Source: UBA4479 sp963974935 (GTDB lineage Bacteria > Pseudomonadota > Alphaproteobacteria > Rhodospirillales > Casp-alpha2). From it: DNA of 64,000 nucleotides. Every line of letters begins with the position of its first letter. Within the stretch, counting starts at the first letter, position 1. Position numbers and translations under genes: made by a program. Shown piece by piece: positions 1-6,737 of the stretch. Where the stretch lies: assembly GCA_963974935.1 (NCBI GenBank), contig CAXBEV010000004.1, positions 62,001 through 126,000 on the forward strand, in the 5' to 3' direction. The notes under the pieces were generated by a model that worked only from the letters and a program-made list of their open reading frames with translations, was not told where the DNA came from and did not search any database.

Positions 1-245
1 CGATGCCCATGAATTGTCTGATTGCCAAGCACTTCACGGACCCCTCCAACAAAGCTTTCACACTCTGCGAACCTTTGCTTACTCTGATAATCGCTATCCA
101 CGACAACACAAAGCGATATGAAGCGATGACCGTTAATACTTTCTGTTGCGTGGGCCGTATTGACGCTGAGTAAGATCGAAATACTCAGAACAATGCCCGC
201 CAATTGTGCAGGGTCGCATTTCACTTTTCTAAACTTTTGGAACAT
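1..245 (-). CDS. Small exported protein, N-terminal part (cut by window edge)
   Basis: An open frame starts at ATG 245 behind a GGAAATAGCAGG stretch and runs off the left edge after about 81 codons. Residues about 14-34 form a hydrophobic signal segment ending in an Ala-rich cleavage-like site (NTAHA). The mature part has a Cys-x(n)-Cys-x-x-Phe-x-x-Gly-Val pattern that recalls Rap1a/Tai-type small periplasmic proteins, but too little is visible to assign the family. It lies on the same strand as the HupE group and is its last visible gene, so it may belong to that operon. Confidence 0.5.
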   Translation of the reverse strand, partial: MFQKFRKVKCDPAQLAGIVLSISILLSVNTAHATESINGHRFISLCVVVDSDYQSKQRFAECESFVGGVREVLGNQTIHGH

Positions 246-328
246 CCTGCTATTTCCTTACACATCGGTGTCAAAGGGGACGGCTTCTTATGACGAGAAA
301 CCGCCCCCCATCCATCGAACGATGGGAC

Positions 329-994
329 CTAAATCACGCGTTTCATTTCGACGTAATCGCCTTTCACCTTTAGAATCACCGTAATATCTTGCTTGCCCCG
401 GTTCCGCCAAAACCAGCCATGGTTTCCGTCGAATGAGGCTTTTAAGGTTCCTTCGTCCTCCGGCACCCCTCGGCCTTTCTCGTAGCTAATGGATTTTCCA
501 CCACCGTCACCATGAAGATCGAAGTTTGCCTTTCCACCTTCAACCTTCCAAGAGAACTGGGCATTCGCACCCTCTTTCATCACGAGCTTTACTTCTGCGC
601 CTTGTCCTGGCGCTAGGGAGATTGAGATTTCATCTCGCCAGTCAGATATTGCTGATTGGGCAACTGCTGGACTGACAAAGAGGAATGCAATCGCAGAGTC
701 AAAGAGATTTGATTGCTGTTTAGGTTCTATTTTCTGTTCTGATTGTGGTGACGGTTGGTTTTGCTGACCTTTTAATCGATCTTGCTCGGCTTCTTGTGCG
801 AGTTGCATTTTGATCTCACCCATTTCACCAAGGCCCAGAGCACCACCTATGCCTGTCGGATCAATGGCATATTCGGCGGGTAGGATAACGGTTGCCAAAA
901 TCGCAATTGCAGAAACAAAAGCGATGATAGATGAGCGGATGAGTTGCCGCGATGTCGGCAATTCGGCACGTGTCGGAATATCTTCGTTGTACAT
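329..994 (-). CDS. Membrane-anchored protein with C-terminal beta-type domain, HupE-associated
   Basis: The 221-residue protein starts at ATG 994, chosen over an upstream frame start at 1027 because it has an AAGGAT ribosome site and avoids overlapping the HupE gene. A single membrane helix spans about 21-40. A Gln/Glu-rich linker follows, with a second hydrophobic patch near 100-113. Residues about 120-221 look beta-rich, with the motif GWFWRNR at 193-199 and an alternating hydrophobic strand after it, loosely like GOLD/emp24-type domains. It lies 19 bp behind the HupE gene, so the two are probably cotranscribed. A role as an accessory subunit of a metal transporter is inference from this context. 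Confidence 0.7.
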   Translation of the reverse strand: MYNEDIPTRAELPTSRQLIRSSIIAFVSAIAILATVILPAEYAIDPTGIGGALGLGEMGEIKMQLAQEAEQDRLKGQQNQPSPQSEQKIEPKQQSNLFDSAIAFLFVSPAVAQSAISDWRDEISISLAPGQGAEVKLVMKEGANAQFSWKVEGGKANFDLHGDGGGKSISYEKGRGVPEDEGTLKASFDGNHGWFWRNRGKQDITVILKVKGDYVEMKRVI

Positions 995-1013
995 GATTAT
1001 GATCCTTGTTTGC

Positions 1014-1748
1014 TTAGGAAATGGCATAGCCGGTTAGGTGAAACCCAACCAATGTGAAACCGGCCGCCATCATGATGACGTTGGCCGTGTAGGCGTGACG
1101 CAGAAAACTGGGATGACGTCGCCACCACCCCATGACCACGAGGATTGCGCCGAGTGCCAGCAATTGCCCGACTTCAACACCTACGTTGAATGCCAATAAG
1201 TTAGGAACAAGCCCGTCTGCGGCGATTTCATAGTCGATGATTTTTGATGCTAAGCCGAAGCCGTGGAAGAGACCAAATATCAACGTTGCCAGTTTAGTAT
1301 TTGGCTGCACACCAAACCAACGCTGGTAGGCGCCGATGTTATCGAGCGCTTTGTAGATAATTGAGAGACCGATGATCGCATCAATAATGAAACTATTGAT
1401 GCCGAAATCGAATATAACCCCAATGAGCATCGTGCTCGAATGACCGATTGCAAAAAGAGTTACATAAATCGCGATGTGTTTCATTCGGTAGAGAAAGAAA
1501 ATGACCCCGAACAAAAACAGGATGTGGTCATAGCCCGTCATCATGTGCTTTGCGCCCAGGTATGTGAAGGGTATCAAGTGGACACCATAAACTTCCTGGA
1601 TGTAGCCTTTATCGCCTTCAGCGACTGCATGGGCTAAAACGGGCTCTGTTAGTGTGAATAGGACCGCTAGTGTGATCCCAATAAAAAGTAGGCACCGACC
1701 TGCCGCACAAAGCGACCAATCGTCACCCTTAGGTGATGTCTGTGACAT
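1014..1748 (-). CDS. HupE/UreJ-family metal permease
   Basis: The 244-residue polytopic protein has the HupE/UreJ_2 family signatures: GAKHMMTGYDHILFL at about 65-79, IGHS at 101-104, GLFHGFGLAS at 159-168 and FNVGVEVGQ at 187-195. The His and Asp residues in these helices (H68, D74, H75, H103, H162) are the likely metal-passing residues. Residues 17-40 look like a signal or first membrane helix. Known HupE/UreJ proteins import nickel or related divalent metals. Its neighbours are a His-rich exported protein and, divergently, a CsoR/RcnR regulator with an NreB-like exporter, which suits nickel or cobalt, but the metal is not shown by sequence. Confidence 0.85.
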   Translation of the reverse strand: MSQTSPKGDDWSLCAAGRCLLFIGITLAVLFTLTEPVLAHAVAEGDKGYIQEVYGVHLIPFTYLGAKHMMTGYDHILFLFGVIFFLYRMKHIAIYVTLFAIGHSSTMLIGVIFDFGINSFIIDAIIGLSIIYKALDNIGAYQRWFGVQPNTKLATLIFGLFHGFGLASKIIDYEIAADGLVPNLLAFNVGVEVGQLLALGAILVVMGWWRRHPSFLRHAYTANVIMMAAGFTLVGFHLTGYAIS

Positions 1749-1816
1749 TTTAATTTTCCGTTTTTGATCAATTGATAGTGGCCCTCATCGGGCGACAAAC
1801 TGCCTCGAAGGCAGGA

Positions 1817-2182
1817 TCAAAAACGTGGCGGGCGGTCTATATCGAACGACATTCGATCCACTTGAGACGTCACGGAAACTGATTGCCGGTCACTAAATGA
1901 ATAAGGCGGCGTCTCGCTCAGAATTGCGGAAATTCCGGGCACGTCGTGGGAATGATCCGCCGGATTATGGTCGTGCGCATGATTGGACGTGTGGTCTTTC
2001 GGGGCCTCGACGTCGTGACTGTGTCCGTGATCATGCAAATGATCAGTTGTGGCCACTTCTTCCGAAGTAACAAGATAAACAGGTTCGTTGGTCTTTGCAT
2101 GAACAAGGGGGCTAAATGTTGTTGCCAGAAGCATCAACAAAGCGAGCAATCCCCGATAGGTTTTGAAGCCGCTTAAACGCAT
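1817..2182 (-). CDS. His/Asp-rich exported metal-binding protein
   Basis: About 121 residues from ATG 2182 (GGTGGCGG lies just upstream; an upstream TTG at 2197 is also in frame). An N-terminal signal peptide ending near LVHA is followed by a His-rich centre with repeated HDH, HGHSHD, HAHDH and HSHD blocks, typical of periplasmic buffering or delivery of Ni, Co, Zn or Cu. It has no catalytic domain. It is the first gene of the leftward group before HupE, and its promoter lies in the divergent region shared with the CsoR/RcnR-type regulator. I infer metal scavenging or storage for HupE. Confidence 0.7.
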   Translation of the reverse strand: MRLSGFKTYRGLLALLMLLATTFSPLVHAKTNEPVYLVTSEEVATTDHLHDHGHSHDVEAPKDHTSNHAHDHNPADHSHDVPGISAILSETPPYSFSDRQSVSVTSQVDRMSFDIDRPPRF

Positions 2183-2254
2183 AAAAACCGCCACCAACTA
2201 TAAATCCACTACATGGATATATGTAATCGTTTGTTCATAGACAAGTTCTTTGTA

Positions 2255-2273
2255 TATCCTCCTAGGGAGGATA
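2255..2273. promoter_or_regulatory. Probable CsoR/RcnR-family operator (perfect inverted repeat)
   Basis: TATCCTCC-TAG-GGAGGATA is a perfect 8-bp inverted repeat with a 3-bp centre, lying directly in front of the regulator gene and running into its AGGAG ribosome site at 2273-2277. G/C tracts flanked by TAT are characteristic of CsoR/RcnR-family operators. Its position predicts autorepression, and it could also act on the divergent His-rich/HupE genes. Confidence 0.6.
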
Positions 2274-2283
2274 GGAGATTGAT

Positions 2284-2562
2284 ATGCCAGATATCCAATT
2301 ACATGCAAGTCATCCGGGGATTATTAAACGCTTGAAGAGGGCGGAGGGACACTTGCGGAGCATTGTGACGATGATTGAAGACGGCCGCTCCTGCCGTGAA
2401 ATCGCCCAACAGATGCATGCTGTAGAGAAGGCCGTGGCTCAGGCGAAAAGGGTGTTGATCGAGGACCACCTTGATCACTGCTTGGACGTTGTCGCGGGCA
2501 AGTCGAAAGGAAACCATCAGCAAGAAATCGATGATTTCAAGACCATTGCCAAGTACCTCTAG
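2284..2562 (+). CDS. CsoR/RcnR/FrmR-family metal-sensing repressor
   Basis: This 92-residue all-alpha protein fits the family length. Cys37, His62 and Cys66 keep the exact spacing of the CsoR Cys-His-Cys metal site (25 then 4 residues). His7 and His10 near the N-terminus and His65 resemble the extra His ligands of nickel/cobalt sensors of the RcnR/DmeR type. DNA binding in this family uses the four-helix face and no HTH. It is followed 23 bp later by an NreB-like exporter and preceded by a palindromic operator, so metal-relieved repression of the exporter is the likely circuit. Assignment to Ni/Co and not Cu is inference. Confidence 0.88.
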   Translation: MPDIQLHASHPGIIKRLKRAEGHLRSIVTMIEDGRSCREIAQQMHAVEKAVAQAKRVLIEDHLDHCLDVVAGKSKGNHQQEIDDFKTIAKYL

Positions 2563-2585
2563 GCCGCTCTGATGGGTGACTGACC

Positions 2586-3905
2586 ATGATAAGCGTACTT
2601 GCCAATTCGACTTATCGGAAACTTTTCTTGGCACAAGTGATCTCCCTGATTGGAACGGGCCTAGGAACCGTTGCCCTTGGCTTGCTTGCATACGATTTGG
2701 CTGGAGAGCACGCAGGCGCAGTACTGGGAACAGCATTTGCCATCAAGATGCTCGCCTACGTCGGCTTAGCCCCCATTGTTGGGGCTTTCGCTGACGTTTT
2801 GCCAAGAAAAACGATGCTCGTCACCCTTGATGTTGTCCGAGTTGCGGTAGTGATTTTTCTTCCATTCGTTACCGAAATTTGGCAGGTCTACGTTTTGATT
2901 TTTATCCTTCAATCTGCTTCGGCGATGTTTACTCCAACTTTTCAAGCCACAATTCCAGACGTGTTGCCAGACGAGCAGGATTACACCAAGGCACTCTCGC
3001 TGTCTCGACTTGCATATGATCTGGAAAACCTTGCCAGTCCAGCCATTGCGGGGCTGTTGTTAACCCTCATGACCTTCCACAATCTGTTTGCAGGGACCGC
3101 TATCGGTTTCCTCATATCGGCTGCATTCGTCGTGAGCGTTACGTTGCCGAAACCGAAGCAAGGGAAGCGTCGCAGCATATACGACCGCATGACCAGAGGG
3201 ATGCGTATCTACCTATCTACGCCTCGCCTTCGCGGTCTTCTCTCCATCAATATGGCAGTCGCAGCAGCGGGTGCCATGGTCATCGTCAACACGGTCGTCT
3301 TTGTACAAGCGCAATTTGGGCTGGCGGAAACTGAGACGGCCTTTGCACTCGCGGCATTTGGATTGGGATCGATGATTGCGGCTCTGTCGTTGCCCACAAT
3401 TCTCGACAGATATACAGATCGAGCCGTGATGCTTGTGGGTGGAGTGATACTTGCTGCCGGAACAGCACTTACGGCCCTCATAAGTAACTTCGAGCAGCTT
3501 TTGCCCTTATGGTTTGCACTGGGCTGCGGTTACTCGTTGGCCTTGACGCCATCCGGTAGATTACTAAAACGTTCTGTTCATGAGACCGACCGACCGGCGA
3601 TATTCGCTGCGCAGTTCGCTCTGTCGCATGCTTGCTGGTTAATAACCTATCCGCTTGCTGGGTGGCTCGGTTCGATGTTCGGCCTATCCATAGTTGGTAT
3701 TGTGTTGGCAGTACTTGCCGTTATTGGTGTCCTCTGTGCTATAACGTTTTGGCCTAAAGACGACCTCGAAATTATTGAGCACGCACATCCAGAACTGTCA
3801 CCGGATCATCCACACATGGCCGCGGGCGAATTTTTGTCGGATCACCGTCATGCACACCCGTATGTTATCGACGACCTACATTTTATGTGGCCGCATGGAA
3901 GATAG
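2586..3905 (+). CDS. MFS metal efflux transporter with His-rich tail (NreB-like)
   Basis: The 439-residue protein has the twelve-helix hydrophobic profile of the major facilitator superfamily (MFS_3 type), with an acidic/basic loop after helix 2 (ADVLPRK near 69-75). After the last helix a hydrophilic tail of about 40 residues carries nine His (HAHPE, DHPH, DHRHAHP), as in the nickel exporter NreB and its relatives. The start is the ATG 23 bp behind the metal-sensor gene. Nickel/cobalt export under control of that sensor is the most likely role; a siderophore or drug exporter of the same superfamily is the alternative, but the His tail argues against it. Confidence 0.8.
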   Translation: MISVLANSTYRKLFLAQVISLIGTGLGTVALGLLAYDLAGEHAGAVLGTAFAIKMLAYVGLAPIVGAFADVLPRKTMLVTLDVVRVAVVIFLPFVTEIWQVYVLIFILQSASAMFTPTFQATIPDVLPDEQDYTKALSLSRLAYDLENLASPAIAGLLLTLMTFHNLFAGTAIGFLISAAFVVSVTLPKPKQGKRRSIYDRMTRGMRIYLSTPRLRGLLSINMAVAAAGAMVIVNTVVFVQAQFGLAETETAFALAAFGLGSMIAALSLPTILDRYTDRAVMLVGGVILAAGTALTALISNFEQLLPLWFALGCGYSLALTPSGRLLKRSVHETDRPAIFAAQFALSHACWLITYPLAGWLGSMFGLSIVGIVLAVLAVIGVLCAITFWPKDDLEIIEHAHPELSPDHPHMAAGEFLSDHRHAHPYVIDDLHFMWPHGR

Positions 3906-4127
3906 AAACAAGCGCGCAGCCGAGCGAGCAATATGTCTGATATAGCTTGTAACCTCAACCGGACCATTGGCGAACATTCCGAAATTTGGAGCAAAAAACA
4001 CGGCGCCGCATCAAGCTTCCCTTGCGTTCATGTGCAGCGTTGAGTACAACCCGCATCTAAATGTGCGCCGTTGTCGTGCTGCTTTTTTGCGGCATGAAAA
4101 AACTTCAACGTTTTCAACGGTTAAGAT

Positions 4128-4202
4128 GCTGCCGTGGCTCAGGGGTAGAGCACCCCCTTGGTAAGGGGGAGGTCGAGAGTTCGAATCTCTCCGGCAGCAC
4201 CA
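4128..4202 (+). tRNA. tRNA-Thr (anticodon GGT)
   Basis: A full cloverleaf can be drawn. The acceptor arm GCTGCCG pairs with CGGCAGC. The D arm is GCTC/GAGC, and the anticodon arm CCCCC/GGGGG holds the loop TTGGTAA, giving anticodon GGT. The T arm is GAGAG/CTCTC with TTCGAAT. The 3' CCA is encoded (4200-4202). It stands alone, without other tRNA or rRNA genes, and no direct repeat of its 3' end was noticed nearby. Confidence 0.95.
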
Positions 4203-4382
4203 TTTTTCCCCTCAGCAGAGAAATCAATCGAGCGGCTATATCATCCAGCGAGATGACGCCGTCACGACGGTTTGTTGTTGACCCGTCCGACGCGCCAATT
4301 GTCCGTCCGTCAGGCTAAGGAATCCGTCACCCCCGACCATGCAATGCGAAATGCCGCGCTAACGTTATCTCAAAGGCCCACG

Positions 4383-4811
4383 TTATTCGCGGACGATGAA
4401 AACCGATTGCTTTGCGTGACGCATCACCCGCGCCGCATTCGGCCCGATCAGGTAATCTTCTAAGGCCGGTCGGTGTGAGCCCATGACAATCAAGTCCGCA
4501 CCGCACTCTTTGGCAGCCTTAATGATCTCGTCGTAAATGGTGCCGTAGAGCACGTGGGTTTTCACCGTTTCGACCCCTTTGGTATGCGCCGCAGCATATT
4601 CTTTGAGCTGCTGTGTCGCCGCCTCCATCGCGGATTTTTGAAATCCTTCATCAAAATAGCTGCTGACCATGCCGACGCCGAAATCCGGTAAGACATAAAC
4701 CACATGAAGCTCGGCCCCATACGTGCGCGCCAAATCAACGGCGGTTTTAACCGCCTTTTGCAATGGACCCGAGTCAGGCAGATCCACCGGCAGCAATATC
4801 TTTTTGTACAT
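4383..4811 (-). CDS. Universal stress protein, UspF type
   Basis: The 142-residue protein has the single UspA fold: KKILLPVDL strand at 3-11 and, near the C-terminus, the nucleotide-binding region GSHRPALEDYLIGPNAARV, then VFIVRE as the last strand. GSHRP replaces the GSHG of UspA proteins and is the form found in UspF-type proteins, so ATP binding is plausible but the loop is the divergent kind. It is a single-gene unit between the tRNA and a CMD-family gene, with an AT-rich upstream region. The role is general stress adaptation; no specific partner is visible. Confidence 0.88.
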   Translation of the reverse strand: MYKKILLPVDLPDSGPLQKAVKTAVDLARTYGAELHVVYVLPDFGVGMVSSYFDEGFQKSAMEAATQQLKEYAAAHTKGVETVKTHVLYGTIYDEIIKAAKECGADLIVMGSHRPALEDYLIGPNAARVMRHAKQSVFIVRE

Positions 4812-4887
4812 TATGTTTCCCCAAGGAAATTATCTGTCCAATTTAAATTATAGAGCGTTCAAGCAAGCCCATGAAGAGAACAAATTC

Positions 4888-4918
4888 AAGGTAGTATATT
4901 TAAAATATTTTCTACCTT
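4888..4918. repeat. AT-rich inverted repeat between UspF-like and CMD genes
   Basis: AAGGTAG and CTACCTT form a perfect 7-bp inverted repeat around a 17-bp AT-rich centre that is itself partly symmetrical. It lies about 40 bp past the stop of the CMD gene and about 80 bp upstream of the UspF-like start. It has no U-run on either strand, so it could be an operator, an mRNA 3' hairpin or chance. Confidence 0.35.
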
Positions 4919-4956
4919 AATGGTCAAAGAGTGGCTCTTGAACATAAACGCGTCAC

Positions 4957-5343
4957 CTATGCGCTCTCGCTGTCTGCCGCCTCGAACGCCGCTTTGACGT
5001 GACGCATGGTGTCGAGGGCAGCCGGTAAGCCGCAATAGATCGCGGTTTGCAAAACGACTTCGACGATTTCTTCACGCGTGCAGCCGTTGTTGATCGCACC
5101 CTTAAGGTGCACTTGCAATTCGTGCGGACGGTTGAGAGCGGTCAGCATACCGATGTTAAGCATGCTTCGGGTTTTGCGCGGCAGGCCGGGTCGCGCCCAC
5201 GTGGCACCCCAACCGTATTCGCAGACCAAATCCTGCAACGGCTTGGTAAGCTCGTCGACTTGGGCCATCGATGCGTCGACATGGGCATCACCCAAAACTT
5301 CACGACGGGTTTTCAGGCCGGCCTCGTAGCGCGCTTTATCCAT
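4957..5343 (-). CDS. Carboxymuconolactone decarboxylase family protein
   Basis: 128 residues from ATG 5343, which has AAGGAG at the correct distance; an upstream ATG at 5358 lacks one. The region about 50-115 carries the CMD/AhpD-like helical fold with the pattern of PcaC-type 4-carboxymuconolactone decarboxylases (TRSMLNIGMLTALNRPHEL, then EEIVEVVLQTAIYCGLPAAL). It lacks the CxxC pair of AhpD, so a peroxidase role is unlikely. It is divergent from a cupin gene with 114 bp between starts, and CMD-cupin pairs are common in alphaproteobacteria. No protocatechuate pathway genes are visible here, so the true substrate is unknown. Confidence 0.82.
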   Translation of the reverse strand: MDKARYEAGLKTRREVLGDAHVDASMAQVDELTKPLQDLVCEYGWGATWARPGLPRKTRSMLNIGMLTALNRPHELQVHLKGAINNGCTREEIVEVVLQTAIYCGLPAALDTMRHVKAAFEAADSESA

Positions 5344-5373
5344 TGTGGTCTCCTTCAAAAGTTTTGCGTCAAA

Positions 5374-5435
5374 TTATCGTTTTAGCCATTTATCGTTTGA
5401 GCCTTGTGCGTGATGACATATCGTGACGTAACGAT
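5374..5435. promoter_or_regulatory. Repeated TATCGT-type motifs in the CMD/cupin divergent promoter
   Basis: Two 14-bp direct repeats, TTATCGTTTTAGCC (5374-5387) and TTATCGTTTGAGCC (5390-5403), differ at one base and have a 16-bp period. A third pair, ATCGT (5420-5424) and ACGAT (5431-5435), is inverted. All lie between the two divergent starts, so they are good candidates for a shared regulator site. The regulator is not identified. Confidence 0.45.
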
Positions 5436-5457
5436 CATCAAAACAAGGAGAGACATC

Positions 5458-5871
5458 ATGCAGCCTCGCATCGTCCGTGCCAATGACGGCAAGACAAAAA
5501 TCGCCCCCGAAGACATGTTTGTCGGCCAAGTGCTGCAAGACCAGATCTTCGTGCCCGAGGACCCGTCCAGGCTGCGCGTCACCCGCGTTACCTTCACGCC
5601 AGGCGGGCGCACCAACTGGCATGCGCATGCGGTCGGACAAATTTTGTATGTGTTATCGGGGGTCGGGCGCTATCAACGCGAAGGTGACGCGGTCGAAGAA
5701 ATCGGCCCAGGCGACACTGTAATCATCCCGCCCAACACCCGCCACTGGCACGGCGCCGCCCCGGATCAGATGATGTGCCATTTGGCGCTCTCGGAGACCG
5801 ATGACGAAGGCCGCGCGACCACATGGTTGGAGCCGGTGAGCGAAGACGACTACACCCAAGCCACCGCCTAA
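5458..5871 (+). CDS. Cupin-domain protein, manganese hydroxynitrile-lyase-like
   Basis: 137 residues from ATG 5458, preceded by AAGGAGAG; an earlier in-frame ATG at 5404 has no ribosome site. The cupin core is visible: GGRTNWHAHAVGQILYVLSG (motif 1, with two His, one Gln and the usual Gly) and PGDTVIIPPNTRHWHGA (motif 2, with metal-ligand His). This matches the small Mn/Fe cupins related to hydroxynitrile lyase GtHNL and to cupin partners of CMD proteins. The substrate is not known. The nitroreductase gene follows 23 bp downstream on the same strand, so the two are likely cotranscribed. Confidence 0.83.
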   Translation: MQPRIVRANDGKTKIAPEDMFVGQVLQDQIFVPEDPSRLRVTRVTFTPGGRTNWHAHAVGQILYVLSGVGRYQREGDAVEEIGPGDTVIIPPNTRHWHGAAPDQMMCHLALSETDDEGRATTWLEPVSEDDYTQATA

Positions 5872-5894
5872 CACGGACCGACGGATCAAGCGCC

Positions 5895-6662
5895 ATGCCG
5901 ACAGACAGTGACATCGAAATCAGCAGCGAGACCATAGAGGTCCTGAATAACCGACGTTCAATTCGTGCCTATAACGACACACCGGTGACCGATGCACATA
6001 TCGAAGCGTTTCTGGACGCCGCATTGCGCGCGCCGACATCATCGAACCTTCAGGCGTACAGCGTCATCGTGGTGCGCGATCCGACGCGCAAACAACGCCT
6101 ATCGGAACTTGCCGGCAACCAAAAGCACGTCATCACATGCCCGGTGTTTATAGCGTTCTGCGCCGATCTATCGCGGATTGATGCAGCGCTGCAGCGCTAC
6201 GACCATGATCTTGAAGACAACAACCTAGAAATGGGTTTGGTTTCGACCATCGACGCGGCGCTTGTCGGCATGTCGGCCTATGTCGCCGCCGACTCGCTCG
6301 GCATCCAAGGGGTGATGATCGGGGCAATGCGCAACGACCCCGAAGCCGTCGCCGAACTCCTCGACCTGCCACCCCGCGCCTACGTGGTATTCGGTATGTG
6401 CCTAGGATTCCCGGACGGCACGCCGCCAAAACAAAAACCGCGCATGCCCCGCCCCGGCATCGTGCATCAGGAAAGCTACGATCACACGGCTTCAAAAGCC
6501 GGGATTGATGTCTACAATGATCAGCTTCGCGCCCATTACGAGACCATCGGCAAAGAGACCAACGCTGACTCCTGGACCCACGAAGTCGACAGCAAATTCG
6601 CAGCCCGACCGCGCAACAAACTGCGTGCGGCGCTGAAGCGACTCGGCTTAGACTTTTCCTAA
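5895..6662 (+). CDS. Nitroreductase-family flavoprotein (NfsA/FRP type)
   Basis: About 255 residues from ATG 5895; a longer frame start at 5823 would overlap the cupin gene. The FMN-binding beginning RRSIRAY with APTSSNLQAYSVIVVRD is typical of oxygen-insensitive NAD(P)H nitroreductases. The central GIQGVMIGAMRNDPEAV and the C-terminal arm with KPRMPRPGIVHQESY resemble the NfsA/FRP branch, whose arm binds NADPH. It probably reduces nitroaromatics, quinones or flavin, with the physiological substrate unknown. Its position after the cupin/CMD pair suggests a small aromatic-compound or stress module, which is inference. Confidence 0.86.
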   Translation: MPTDSDIEISSETIEVLNNRRSIRAYNDTPVTDAHIEAFLDAALRAPTSSNLQAYSVIVVRDPTRKQRLSELAGNQKHVITCPVFIAFCADLSRIDAALQRYDHDLEDNNLEMGLVSTIDAALVGMSAYVAADSLGIQGVMIGAMRNDPEAVAELLDLPPRAYVVFGMCLGFPDGTPPKQKPRMPRPGIVHQESYDHTASKAGIDVYNDQLRAHYETIGKETNADSWTHEVDSKFAARPRNKLRAALKRLGLDFS

Positions 6663-6737
6663 TACACCGATAAGAGTAGGGTCAACGGACGAGTTAATGT
6701 CGACGATCACAGTTCGCGTTATTTTAAGTTTAGTCTA

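Noticed and set aside
4061..4318. Frames across the tRNA-Thr gene
   Set aside because: They translate the tRNA itself and have no coding support.
4128..4382. Integration site downstream of tRNA-Thr
   Set aside because: No integrase, no visible repeat of the tRNA 3' end, and the metal genes lie on the 5' side, where islands do not normally insert.
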